Source of the DNA: DASTGO01 sp035719045
GTDB lineage: Bacteria; Actinomycetota; Actinomycetes; Actinomycetales; Kineosporiaceae
Reading direction: 5' to 3'
NCBI GenBank assembly: GCA_035719045.1
Contig: DASTGO010000275.1
Coordinates: 1 to 27,307, forward strand
Length of the DNA: 27,307 nt
The translations under genes and the position numbers were made by a program. This document shows positions 1 through 6,953 of this stretch, piece after piece. The stretch's first letter is position 1, and each line of letters starts with the position of its first letter. The notes under the pieces were generated by a model that did no database searches, had not been told where the DNA came from, and saw only the letters and a program-made list of their open reading frames with translations.

Positions 1-346
1 CAGGGGCGGCTTCATCGACCGGTACGTCTTCCCCGACGGGGAACTGACCGGCTCCGGCCGGATCATCAGCGCGCTGCAGAACGTCGGCTGGGAAGTCCGG
101 CACGAGGAGAACCTGCGCGAGCACTACGCCCTGACGCTGGCTGCCTGGTGTCGCAACCTCAAGGACAACTGGGACGCCTGCGTCCGCGAGGTCGGCGAAG
201 GCACCGCGAAGGTCTGGGGCCTGTACATGGCCGGATCACGGCTGGGCTTCGCGCGGAACTGGGTTCAGCTGCACCAGGTGCTGGCGGTGAAACTGCATCC
301 GGACGGCTGTGCCGACTACCCGCTACGGCACGAGTTCGGGGTCTGA
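1..346 (+). CDS. Cyclopropane-fatty-acyl-phospholipid synthase family methyltransferase, C-terminal part
   Basis: The left edge cuts this gene; the last 114 codons are present (frame starts at base 2) and end in TGA at 344-346. Family members use S-adenosylmethionine to methylenate or methylate unsaturated acyl chains of membrane phospholipids at the inner membrane face. The visible part matches the C-terminal third of the Cfa/CmaA fold: a FIDRYVFPDGEL segment, then the SGRIISALQNVGWEV strand-helix, a REHYALTLAAW stretch, and the family-typical ending with an aromatic YMAGSRLGFARNW helix and a final LHQVLAVK strand. The SAM-binding motifs lie outside the window, so the exact subtype (Cfa, mycolic-type methyltransferase or UfaA-like) cannot be decided. 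It converges on the nuclease gene at 499-1368. Confidence 0.85.
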   Translation, partial: RGGFIDRYVFPDGELTGSGRIISALQNVGWEVRHEENLREHYALTLAAWCRNLKDNWDACVREVGEGTAKVWGLYMAGSRLGFARNWVQLHQVLAVKLHPDGCADYPLRHEFGV

Positions 347-356
347 AGCGCCGGGA

Positions 357-399
357 CCACCGTCACGAACGGTCCGCGCCACCGTCACGAACGGTCCGC
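357..399. repeat. Two tandem copies of a 21-bp dyad-bearing repeat
   Basis: Identical 21-bp units occupy 357-377 and 379-399 (period 22). Each contains the dyad ACCGT-CACGA-ACGGT. They lie 11 nt after the stop of the cfa-type gene, in the gap between two convergent genes. The 5-bp arms are too short for a convincing terminator. A paired protein-binding site or a slippage duplication are both possible. Confidence 0.75.
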
Positions 400-498
400 A
401 CGCCCGCCCGTCCGGGTCCTCCAGCGACCTGGGCGGGCGAGCGCGACCGGACCCAGGGCTGCGGGCGCGACCGGGGCCGCGGGCGTTGCCGACCCGGC

Positions 499-1368
499 TC
501 AGTGGTCCAGGAAGACCAACTGCTCCGGCGCGACCGTGAGGTGGACCCGCTGCCCGCGGACCTCCACCACGCTGTCGAACTGCGTGACATGCCCGTCCGG
601 CAGGGTGACCAGCCGGTCCGCCCGGGCGGCCAGGTACGCGGGGAAGCCGGACAGGCTCACCGAGTCCGGGCCCTCCAGGTCCAGGTAGTCGGCCAACCGC
701 CGGAACAGCCGGGGCAGCAGGACGAACTCCTCCTGCAACTGCTCGCGATCGGCGAGCCGGAACCCGGTCATCGTGACGTCCCGGGGCCACACCCCGCGCT
801 GCTGTCCGCGGGCGTGGGCGGCGGCGGCGATCAGCTCGGTCCGCAGATCCGGGTACAGCCCGCCGAAGGCCACCGGATACGCCACACCCTGGCGCAGCAG
901 CATCCAGTTCACCGAGTCCCGCAGCCCGGTCGCGTCCAGCTGCACCGTGGACAGATCGGGTGTGCCGCGCCGGCGCGCCGGGAAGGCGAATCCGACGGCC
1001 CGGCCGAGGCTGTCCACCCCCCTGGTGAGCAGATGTCCGGGCACCGCCACGGGACTGCTGGACACCACCGAGCCGTCCGGTCCCCGCTGCACGTCGGTGA
1101 AGCCCAGCACGGCCGCCAGGGCCGCGGCCCCGGCCTGGGCCAGTTCCGCGGGCTGATGCCATGACCGGGCGGAACCCCGTGGCGTGTAAGCGGTCTCCAG
1201 TGCGTCCAGGCCGGCGAGCCGGACTCGCGCACCACCGGTCGCGTTGGTCCGGACCGGGAGGCCGAGGCTGGTGAACGCCTGGGGGTCGTCCGGGTGGAAC
1301 CGTAGCGACGCACCGCTCGGCGCACCGCCGACAACCCGGTACGTGCCGTTGATCAGGAGCAGAGGCAC
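499..1368 (-). CDS. Staphylococcal nuclease (SNase)-like fold protein
   Basis: Predicted 289-aa protein. An OB-fold thermonuclease-like domain is visible: RLAGLDALE (residues 50-58) corresponds to the SNase R-L-x-x-x-D-x-x-E active-site strand with Arg50, Asp55 and Glu58, and DSLGRAVGFAF (119-129) matches the strand carrying the second catalytic arginine (Arg123). The VNWMLLRQGVAYP and AHARGQQRGVWP segments match the two C-terminal helices (N..L...G.A and A....RG.W). About 90 residues follow with no motif I recognise. The usual proline after the catalytic Asp (DxPE) is Leu here. No signal peptide is evident, so a cytoplasmic role is likely. I chose GTG 1368 because it begins exactly where homology-like sequence begins and 7 nt follow a TAGGGT -10 element; the frame stays open to 1602 upstream but that part is low-complexity. 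Confidence 0.75.
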   Translation of the reverse strand: MPLLLINGTYRVVGGAPSGASLRFHPDDPQAFTSLGLPVRTNATGGARVRLAGLDALETAYTPRGSARSWHQPAELAQAGAAALAAVLGFTDVQRGPDGSVVSSSPVAVPGHLLTRGVDSLGRAVGFAFPARRRGTPDLSTVQLDATGLRDSVNWMLLRQGVAYPVAFGGLYPDLRTELIAAAAHARGQQRGVWPRDVTMTGFRLADREQLQEEFVLLPRLFRRLADYLDLEGPDSVSLSGFPAYLAARADRLVTLPDGHVTQFDSVVEVRGQRVHLTVAPEQLVFLDH

Positions 1369-1375
1369 GAGCGAA

Positions 1376-1404
1376 ACCCTAGGGCGTGATGGCGCAACCG
1401 TCAC
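1376..1404 (-). promoter_or_regulatory. Candidate promoter of the nuclease gene
   Basis: On the minus strand a TAGGGT (1376-1381, matching the actinobacterial TANNNT -10) lies 17 nt from GTGACG (1399-1404, four of six to TTGACA). The predicted transcription start falls at or next to the GTG start, which would give a leaderless mRNA. Sequence-only prediction. Confidence 0.4.
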
Positions 1405-1816
1405 CCCCTGTGTTCCGCAGATCTCGCCGCGCACACGTCGGGCACGGTGAGTGGCCCCGGGACGACCTCCCCACCACGCGATCTCTCCCGCCGCGCCACC
1501 GGGCACCCACCGGCCGGGGTGCCGCGGGGCCGGCGGACGACCCGGACATCGCCTCCCGGACCGGCCCCGACCCGCAGCGGCGGCAGGAGTCCACCGGGCC
1601 ACGATCCGCAGGCCGTGACCACGATGCCGGGCCTGCCGGCTTCCTGATCACGGTCCGTGCATCGCGGGCCGGGGTGTGCAACGGTCCGTCAACAGCTTCG
1701 GACGGCAGATGATCTTGTCAGAGTCGTACTTCGGGAAGGCGATGGCGAAATCCGTCCAACCATCACCGCCGGAACTGAGCACGATGGCCGGAAGGGGTCA
1801 TCATCCCTGGTCATCC

Positions 1817-1887
1817 GGGGGATGAACTCGCGGATGCACGTGAATATGCACGGGAATTCGTTCCCGTGCAGCTGCATCCGGTCCCCC
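1817..1887. other. Large multi-arm stem-loop
   Basis: Three nested pairings share one axis. The inner one is a perfect 10-bp stem TGCACGGGAA / TTCCCGTGCA (1847-1856 and 1861-1870) closed by a TTCG loop. The middle one is 8 bp, CGGATGCA (1831-1838) with TGCATCCG (1873-1880). The outer one is 6 bp, GGGGGA (1817-1822) with TCCCCC (1882-1887). The 5' side carries 8-nt bulges between the stems. It lies between divergent genes, about 105 nt before the kinase start, so it does not sit where a terminator of either gene would be. Confidence 0.75.
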
Positions 1888-1941
1888 TGTCTGCGGCTTT
1901 CCCACCGGCAGATGCGATTTGCCCGACAGGCCTATGGAATT

Positions 1942-1955
1942 CCGTACTGGTACGG
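1942..1955. promoter_or_regulatory. Operator-like dyad upstream of the kinase gene
   Basis: CCGTAC-TG-GTACGG is a perfect inverted repeat with 6-bp arms and a 2-bp centre, followed at once by a partial repeat GGTACTG. A TACTGT hexamer at 1957-1962 fits a -10 element, so a protein bound to the dyad would cover the -35/-10 spacer. No regulator gene lies nearby. Confidence 0.4.
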
Positions 1956-1991
1956 GTACTGTCTGTTGTCACTCACTCGTGGGAGGGGTCG

Positions 1992-3512
1992 ATGGGAGGA
2001 ACGCTCGTGACGGCAGGCCTGCCTGCACCCGTCGCCCGCTATCCCCTCGCTCTCGACAAGGCGATCCTGGTCACGCCTGCCGAGAGCAACACCGGCCGGG
2101 ACGAGTGGACCTGCTCCGTCCGCCTGGAGGACCCCGGCGATCACAGCGGCCTGCGCGACGTCGAGGAGGGCGACGGCGCCGCCGAGGCCTTCGTGGACGT
2201 CCTGCGGCACACGGTGGGCCTTCCGGCGGAAGGGTTCCGCGTGGTGCGGCTGGTCCCGCCACCGGAGGCCAGCGGCGAGCGGTCCGTACAGGCCGACCAG
2301 ACCAACCAGAGCGTCGTCACCAACCAGAACGTCGTCGTCGGCGAGCGCGTGGTCGTGAAGTGGATGCGTCGGCTGGTTGACGCCGAGCACCCGGCGATCC
2401 TCACCCTCACCCACCTCGCCGAGGTCCGTTTCCTCGGCGTCCCGGTCACCCACGGGATGCTCACCTGGCGTTCGCCGGGCGGGCGCGAACTGCCCTGCGC
2501 CGTGGCCACCACCTACCTGCCCCGGGCACGTGACGGCTGGTCCTGGGGTCCCGACCTGGTCGAGCAGCGCCTCGGTGCCCGGGAGTCGCTCGGGGCGACC
2601 GATGCCGCCGGCCTGGGACCGATGACGGGGTCGATCAAGGTCACCGACTCCTGGGTCGACGACTTCCCGGCCCGGATCGGCCGGCTGGCCGCCAGGCTCC
2701 ACCTGGCACTGGCGACCACCTCCAGGGTCCTGCCGGAACCGGTGCACTACGTCGGCCCCGACGTCGTGCGTGCCTGGCACGCCGCCGCCGTGCGCCGGCT
2801 GGAGGCCGTTGAGGCGTTCGCCCGGTCCGACAGCTTCGAGGACGCCGGTCACGTGCTCACCCCGCGGCTGCCCGCCCTGCGCACCGCGATCGACGGCCTG
2901 CTCGCGCTGGCCGACCGGTTGCCGACCGACCCCGACCGGATCGCCGCCGGGGAAGGCGTTCTGGTGCAACGGATCCACGGCGACCTGCACGCCGGGCAGC
3001 TGCTGCGCTGGCCGGGCGGGATCGCGGTTGCGGACTTCGACGGCAACCCCGTCCTGCACCGGCACGCCGACCCCGACGACGGCGTCGACCCGCTGCTGCA
3101 GCCGGCCGCCCGGGACGTCGCCCAGCTGGTGCTGAGCATCGACTACGTCGGCCGGGTCGCGGACAGGCGTTCCGACTTCTCGCTCACCTCGGCGGTGGAC
3201 GAGTGGAGTGTGCAGGCCCGGGAGCAGCTGCTGAAGGCCTACCGGACCGAGCTGGACGTGGCCGACCGGCCGCAACTGCTGGACTCCCGGCTGCTGGAGG
3301 CCTTCGCCGCCGAACAGGTCTGCCGGGAACTGCTCTACGCCGTGGACCACCTGCCCCGCTGGGCCTTCGCCCCGCTTGCCGGCCTGCGCCTGATGAGCCC
3401 GGAGGCGGAGGAGCGCCCCACCGGACGGCACCGCGCCGCCCCGCAACGCCGGCCGGTGAGCGGCTCAGGCTCCGGATCCGGCCGCACCGGGGCCCGGACC
3501 CGCGGGCACTGA
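1992..3512 (+). CDS. Maltokinase-like / aminoglycoside-phosphotransferase-fold sugar kinase
   Basis: Predicted 506-aa protein. The C-terminal lobe has the phosphotransferase signature: IHGDLHAGQ with His329 and catalytic Asp331, then ADFDG (348-350) as the metal-binding DFD-type motif, then ARDVAQLVLSIDYV, as in maltokinases (Mak) and the related actinobacterial glucosamine kinases. The N-lobe has NQNVVVGERVVVKWMRRL, the family's ATP-binding hairpin with the lysine strand. Immediately before it is a 6-residue tandem duplication (TNQSVV / TNQNVV, residues 104-115). The expected reaction is ATP-dependent phosphorylation of a sugar in the cytosol; the substrate cannot be told from sequence, and treS, glgE or glgB are not beside it. 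Start: ATG 1992 follows GGGAGGGG by 3 nt; GTG 2007 follows GGAGG by 7 nt and is an equally good alternative. The stop lies inside a 14-bp tandem repeat. Confidence 0.75.
   Translation: MGGTLVTAGLPAPVARYPLALDKAILVTPAESNTGRDEWTCSVRLEDPGDHSGLRDVEEGDGAAEAFVDVLRHTVGLPAEGFRVVRLVPPPEASGERSVQADQTNQSVVTNQNVVVGERVVVKWMRRLVDAEHPAILTLTHLAEVRFLGVPVTHGMLTWRSPGGRELPCAVATTYLPRARDGWSWGPDLVEQRLGARESLGATDAAGLGPMTGSIKVTDSWVDDFPARIGRLAARLHLALATTSRVLPEPVHYVGPDVVRAWHAAAVRRLEAVEAFARSDSFEDAGHVLTPRLPALRTAIDGLLALADRLPTDPDRIAAGEGVLVQRIHGDLHAGQLLRWPGGIAVADFDGNPVLHRHADPDDGVDPLLQPAARDVAQLVLSIDYVGRVADRRSDFSLTSAVDEWSVQAREQLLKAYRTELDVADRPQLLDSRLLEAFAAEQVCRELLYAVDHLPRWAFAPLAGLRLMSPEAEERPTGRHRAAPQRRPVSGSGSGSGRTGARTRGH
2301..2336 (+). 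repeat. 18-bp in-frame tandem duplication in the kinase gene
   Basis: Copies at 2301-2318 and 2319-2336 differ at one base (AGC versus AAC) and encode TNQSVV and TNQNVV in the nucleotide-binding hairpin of the maltokinase-like protein. Confidence 0.85.
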
Positions 3513-3569
3513 CCACCCGGCACTGACCACCCGGCACCGACCACCCGACGCTGACCACCCGGCACCGAC
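3507..3569 (+). repeat. 14-bp tandem repeat spanning the kinase stop codon
   Basis: Four full units of CACTGACCACCCGG-like sequence (3507-3520, 3521-3534, 3535-3548, 3549-3562) and a partial fifth. The first unit contains the TGA stop (3510-3512) of the kinase gene; the first two units are identical and the later ones have drifted by one or two bases. Confidence 0.85.
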
Positions 3570-3670
3570 AGCCACCGCACGGACAGGGATCACCTGGACA
3601 GGACCACGCGGCGCGCCGAGGGATCACGGTTGCCCGGATCGACGGCCCTGTCCCGGTTACCGTCCGGCAC

Positions 3671-4198
3671 ATGATGGCCAGCACCCACCGGCTCGCGGGG
3701 GCCGCAGCCGGGCTCGCCGTCGCCACCGCCACGGGAGCCGGGCTCCTGCACACAGCGGTGACGACGGGGATCGCGGCCCTCACCTCCGCCGGAGCCACCT
3801 CTCCCGACATCGACCAGCAAGGCGCGTGGAAGACCGCCGACGCCGTCCTCCCCGATGAGCTCGCCGGGCACGGCGGGCCGCTGCGGCATCGCGGCATCGC
3901 CCACTGGTGGGGGCTGCCGGTGCTGGCCGGGGTGATCGCGGTGCGGACGGTTCCGGTGCAGTGGCAGTGGCTGGTCGGCGCGGCACTCGTCGGCTGGGCG
4001 TCCCACCTGCTCGCAGACTTCGTCTTCGGCAAGGCCAGTCCGTACCAGGGGCGTGGTCCGGGGATCCCGCTCGCTCCGTGGTGGTGGCATGTCGGCCTCG
4101 GCATGGACACCGGGGGCCGGCTGGAGTCGGCCGTCCGCTGGCTGGCCCTGCCGGCCGTGCTGGCCTGGCAGGTGATCACCCTCCTGCGCGGATCGTGA
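3671..4198 (+). CDS. YdjM/DUF457-type membrane-bound metal-dependent hydrolase
   Basis: Predicted 175-aa integral membrane protein. It has the family arrangement: N-terminal STHRLAG (His), a SPDIDQ acidic motif near residue 43, HRGIAHWW in the middle and GWASHLLADF (His..Asp) before the last third, all candidate metal ligands at the membrane face. Several hydrophobic stretches (about residues 9-27, 78-92, 96-115 and 155-172) would span the membrane. The family is related to E. coli YdjM; its substrate is not established. Two adjacent ATG codons (3671 and 3674) could start it and neither has a clear Shine-Dalgarno sequence; a TACCGT hexamer at 3658-3663 could be a -10 giving a nearly leaderless mRNA. 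An inverted repeat GGACAGGG/CCCTGTCC (3581-3588 and 3646-3653) lies just upstream. Confidence 0.7.
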   Translation: MMASTHRLAGAAAGLAVATATGAGLLHTAVTTGIAALTSAGATSPDIDQQGAWKTADAVLPDELAGHGGPLRHRGIAHWWGLPVLAGVIAVRTVPVQWQWLVGAALVGWASHLLADFVFGKASPYQGRGPGIPLAPWWWHVGLGMDTGGRLESAVRWLALPAVLAWQVITLLRGS

Positions 4199-4247
4199 CC
4201 CGGCGGGCCGCCGGGCGCACAGCGCGGGCGATTGCCAGGATGGCGGC

Positions 4248-4889
4248 GTGGCGAGCCCGATGACCCCCGCGCAGGCCTGGCACACCCTTCTGGAGGGCAA
4301 CGGGCGCTTCGTGGCCGACCGGTCCCAGCGCCCCCATCAGGACCTCGGTCGGCGGGCCGAGACCGCCCAGGGGCAGCGCCCGTTCGCGCTGGTGTTCGGG
4401 TGCATGGACTCCCGGGTGGCCGCCGAACTGGTCTTCGACCGCGGCATCGGCGACCTGGCCGTGGTCCGCACCGCCGGGCATGTGGTCGACAGCGGGGTGC
4501 TCGGGTCCCTGGAGTTCGGGGTCGCCGTGCTGGAGATCCCGCTCGTGGTGGTCCTCGGCCACGACCGGTGCGGGGCGATCGGCGCCGCCCTGCACGCCCA
4601 CGCCACCGGGACCATGCCGGGCGGCTACCTGCGGGAGATCGTCGAGAAGGTCACCGCGAGCATGGTCACCGCGGGACGGGCGGGGCAGCCGCTGGGCGAG
4701 CTGGAGCCGGACCTGCTCACCGAGGAACACGTCCGGCACACCGTCCACCTGCTGGCCGAACGCTCCGGAGTCCTCGGCGGGCGGGTGGCCTCCGGGGCAT
4801 GCGCGATCGTCGGGGCCGGGTACCGCCTGGAACAGGGTCAGGTCCGGTTGCTGGACGCCCTCGGCCCGATCGGGGCCACCGTCCCCTGA
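4248..4889 (+). CDS. Beta-class carbonic anhydrase
   Basis: Predicted 213-aa cytosolic zinc enzyme that interconverts carbon dioxide and bicarbonate. The zinc site is complete: CMDSR with Cys52 and Asp54/Arg56, and HDRCGA with His105 and Cys108. RTAGHVVDSGVLGSLEFGV is the conserved substrate-channel/dimer segment. The length is normal for the family. GTG 4248 follows AGGA with 7-nt spacing; an ATG at 4260 is a weaker alternative. The gene stands alone, 49 nt after the membrane hydrolase gene and convergent with tRNA-Leu, sharing the hairpin at 4980-5013 as a possible terminator. Confidence 0.93.
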   Translation: MASPMTPAQAWHTLLEGNGRFVADRSQRPHQDLGRRAETAQGQRPFALVFGCMDSRVAAELVFDRGIGDLAVVRTAGHVVDSGVLGSLEFGVAVLEIPLVVVLGHDRCGAIGAALHAHATGTMPGGYLREIVEKVTASMVTAGRAGQPLGELEPDLLTEEHVRHTVHLLAERSGVLGGRVASGACAIVGAGYRLEQGQVRLLDALGPIGATVP

Positions 4890-4979
4890 ACCGGGAACCG
4901 CCGCCCGACGACCCGCACCACCCATAACCCGCTGCCCCACGTCTGCGGCGGGCCCGGGGCGTCATCGGCGGCAAACGTC

Positions 4980-5013
4980 ATCGGCCGGATCACCCGAAGG
5001 TGACCCGGCCGAT
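4980..5013. terminator. Bidirectional hairpin terminator between carbonic anhydrase and tRNA-Leu
   Basis: Perfect 9-bp outer stem ATCGGCCGG / CCGGCCGAT, one A-C mismatch, inner 5-bp stem TCACC/GGTGA and a CGAA tetraloop. It begins 2 nt beyond the encoded CCA of tRNA-Leu and lies about 90 nt after the carbonic anhydrase stop, so it can serve both strands. There is no long T tract, as is usual in high-GC actinobacteria. Confidence 0.8.
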
Positions 5014-5015
5014 GC

Positions 5016-5102
5016 TGGTGCGCGAGGGGGGAGTTGAACCCCCACGTCCTTTCGGACACAGGAACCTGAATCCTGCGCGTCTGCCTATTCCGCCACTCGC
5101 GC
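5016..5102 (-). tRNA. tRNA-Leu (anticodon CAG)
   Basis: Minus-strand cloverleaf with acceptor GCGCGAG/CTCGCGC, D-arm GCGGAATAGGCAGACGC, anticodon stem CAGGA/TCCTG around loop TTCAGGT (anticodon CAG), a long class II variable arm TGTCCGAAAGGACGT, T-arm GGGGGTTCAACTCCCCC, and an encoded CCA end (5016-5018). It marks the left edge of the conserved kinase/gyrase block. Confidence 0.97.
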
Positions 5103-5465
5103 TAGCGCCTGAGAAGGCTAGCACGACCGGCAGGGTGTTCCCGACCACCCTGCCCCGGCGGGTCGCCCGCGGCCCGACGGGTGGCCGGATCCGCAGGTGA
5201 GGGGGATCATCCCTGGCAGGTGAGCCGGTGAAACAGGGCCGTCCGGCCGCTCCAGGACCCGTCCCGCCGGTCCCGGAAGGTTCCATCGTGACCCGATCGG
5301 GGCACTGGAGCGTTTCGGCTGTCCGGTGGGTGACGGTTACCCTGGCGAGTGCATCGACCGGTGAAGGGCGGCGCCGACGGTCCGGCGGCGCCCGGGGACG
5401 GTCGGCCGGCCGCGGGGGGACCCGGTGGCAACCGGCCACGGACGCGGGGCGAAGGGAGGTCGGCC
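5103..5465. promoter_or_regulatory. Divergent promoter region of tRNA-Leu and fhaA
   Basis: About 360 bp without a gene. For tRNA-Leu (minus) a TAGCCT -10 sits at 5115-5120. Just upstream of it is the inverted repeat GCAGGGTG-N8-CACCCTGC (5130-5153), placed around the -35. For the fhaA operon (plus) a TACCCT hexamer about 130 nt before the start could be a -10, without a clear -35. The rest is GC-rich with no recognisable element. Confidence 0.4.
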
Positions 5466-6443
5466 GTGGGAGTTCTCGATCGCTTCGAGAAGGGGATCGA
5501 GCGCGCGGTGAACGGAGCCTTCGCCAAGGCGTTCCGAAGTGAGGTACAGCCGGTGGAGATCGCCAGCGCGCTGCGGCGGGAGTGTGACGACAGGTCCTCG
5601 ATCGTCGGGCGGGACCGGACGATCGCGCCGAACAACTTCGTGGTCGAACTCGGACCCGCCGACTATGAGCGGCTCGGAGAGTGGAAGGACGCCCTCGGCG
5701 ACGAACTGACCGCGGTCGTCCACGACCACGCCCGCCAGCAGCGGTATGCGTTCGTCGGCCCGGTCGGGGTGACCTTCGAGCAGGCCGACGACCTGGACAC
5801 CGGGGTGTTCCGGGTGCGCAGTGCCACCAGCCGACCCCAGGGTGAGACCGGGTACAGCAGCGGGCAGCCCGCCGGGTACGGCCAGGCCCCCGCTCCCGGT
5901 TACGGACCGGGCGGCCCGTTCGCCGGCCAGGCGCCCACGGCGTACCCCCAGGGTCAGCCGTACCAGAACAACGACCCCTATCAGCGGGACGCCTACCAAC
6001 AGGACCCCTACGCCGCCCGTGAGGGCTACCCGCAGGCCCCCGCCCAGCCCGAGCCCTACCCGGGCGGCTACCCCGCCGAGTCCGGGTACGCCGGGTACCC
6101 CCCGGAGGAGAGCGGCCACCCGGCGGCCGGTGCAGCGTGGCCCGGGCAGAGCCGGGGCGGTCAGCTGGCCACTCTCGACGTGGACGGCCAGCCGCACCAG
6201 CTCGCCAAGCAGGTCACCGTCCTCGGCCGTGCCCTGGACGCCGACGTGGTGCTCGACGACCCCGGGGTGTCCCGCCGGCATGCGGAGATCCACCTCATCG
6301 ACGGCCGTGCCCGGGTGATCGACCTCGGCTCGACCAACGGGACCTTCGTCGACGGCGAACGGGTGCACGCCGGGGACCTGAACGAGGGCAGCACGATCAC
6401 CGTCGGCCGCACCCGGATCGTCTTCCACTCCGGTCAGTGGTGA
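5466..6443 (+). CDS. fhaA: FHA-domain protein FhaA
   Basis: Predicted 325-aa cytoplasmic adaptor. Residues 1 to about 115 form the conserved N-terminal domain (DUF3662) starting VGVLDRFEKGIERAVNGAF and including AFRSEVQPVEIASALRRE. Residues about 116-235 are a low-complexity linker rich in Tyr, Gly, Pro and Gln. Residues about 240-322 are the forkhead-associated domain with LGRALDADVVL, VSRRHAEI and DLGSTNGTFVDG, which binds phosphothreonine. In mycobacteria FhaA binds phosphorylated kinase partners and the pseudokinase domain of MviN/MurJ at sites of peptidoglycan synthesis. GTG 5466 follows GGAGG with 6-nt spacing and is where homology-like sequence begins. First gene of the fhaA-pknB operon, 10 nt before fhaB. 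Confidence 0.93.
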   Translation: MGVLDRFEKGIERAVNGAFAKAFRSEVQPVEIASALRRECDDRSSIVGRDRTIAPNNFVVELGPADYERLGEWKDALGDELTAVVHDHARQQRYAFVGPVGVTFEQADDLDTGVFRVRSATSRPQGETGYSSGQPAGYGQAPAPGYGPGGPFAGQAPTAYPQGQPYQNNDPYQRDAYQQDPYAAREGYPQAPAQPEPYPGGYPAESGYAGYPPEESGHPAAGAAWPGQSRGGQLATLDVDGQPHQLAKQVTVLGRALDADVVLDDPGVSRRHAEIHLIDGRARVIDLGSTNGTFVDGERVHAGDLNEGSTITVGRTRIVFHSGQW

Positions 6444-6453
6444 TCGCCCGGCG

Positions 6454-6948
6454 ATGAGTGCCCTCACCCTCACCCTGCTGCGTCTGGGCTTCCTGGCGCT
6501 GCTGTGGGTGTTCGTCATCTCGGTCGCGGCCGTCCTGCGCCGCGACCTGTACGGCACCCGGGTCACCCGGCGGGCCACGGTTCCGGTGGCACCACGGCCC
6601 AGCGCCCGGCCGGCGCCCCCGCCCCAGGACCGGCCGGTGCAGGAACCACGGCGCGACACCCCCCGCACCCTGGTGGTCACGGAGGGTTCACTGCAAGGCA
6701 CCACCCTGGCACTGGGCCAAGCCACGATCCTCATCGGACGTGCCCCGGAGTGCACGCTGGTGCTGGAGGATGACTACGCGTCGAACCGGCATGCACGGTT
6801 CACGTACAACCAGGGTGTCTGGATGATCGAGGACCTCGGCTCGACGAACGGCACGTTCCTCGGGCGGTCCCGGATCGAGACCCCGACCCCGGTCGAACCC
6901 GGCGTATCTGTCAGGATCGGCCGAACCGTTCTCGAGCTGCGGAGGTAG
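6454..6948 (+). CDS. fhaB: Membrane-anchored FHA-domain protein FhaB (FipA)
   Basis: Predicted 164-aa protein. One N-terminal membrane helix (about residues 8-28, LLRLGFLALLWVFVISVAAV) is followed by basic residues, a Pro-rich linker and a C-terminal FHA domain (about 70-162) with LIGRAPECTLVL, SNRHARF and DLGSTNGTFLG as phosphothreonine-binding loops. In mycobacteria the equivalent protein links PknA/PknB/PstP signalling to FtsZ and FtsQ. ATG 6454 has no strong ribosome-binding site and probably relies on coupling to fhaA. It ends 5 nt before pstP and its last codons carry the pstP Shine-Dalgarno sequence. Confidence 0.93.
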   Translation: MSALTLTLLRLGFLALLWVFVISVAAVLRRDLYGTRVTRRATVPVAPRPSARPAPPPQDRPVQEPRRDTPRTLVVTEGSLQGTTLALGQATILIGRAPECTLVLEDDYASNRHARFTYNQGVWMIEDLGSTNGTFLGRSRIETPTPVEPGVSVRIGRTVLELRR

Positions 6949-6953
6949 CCGGA

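Larger units (their letters stand above)
1405..1991. other. Long noncoding region between divergent genes
   Basis: Nearly 600 bp without a believable gene; the open frames here have no codon structure or family resemblance. The segment 1405-1640 is GC-rich and featureless. From about 1680 the sequence is clearly less GC-rich than its surroundings. It holds two copies of ACGGTCCGT 31 bp apart (1650 and 1681), a large hairpin (1817-1887) and an operator-like dyad (1942-1955) just upstream of the kinase gene. It could be a long 5' leader, a small RNA locus, or both. Confidence 0.5.

Noticed and set aside
1657..2010. 117-codon open frame upstream of the kinase gene
   Set aside because: No ribosome-binding site or family resemblance, and it runs through the large hairpin; it looks like noncoding sequence.
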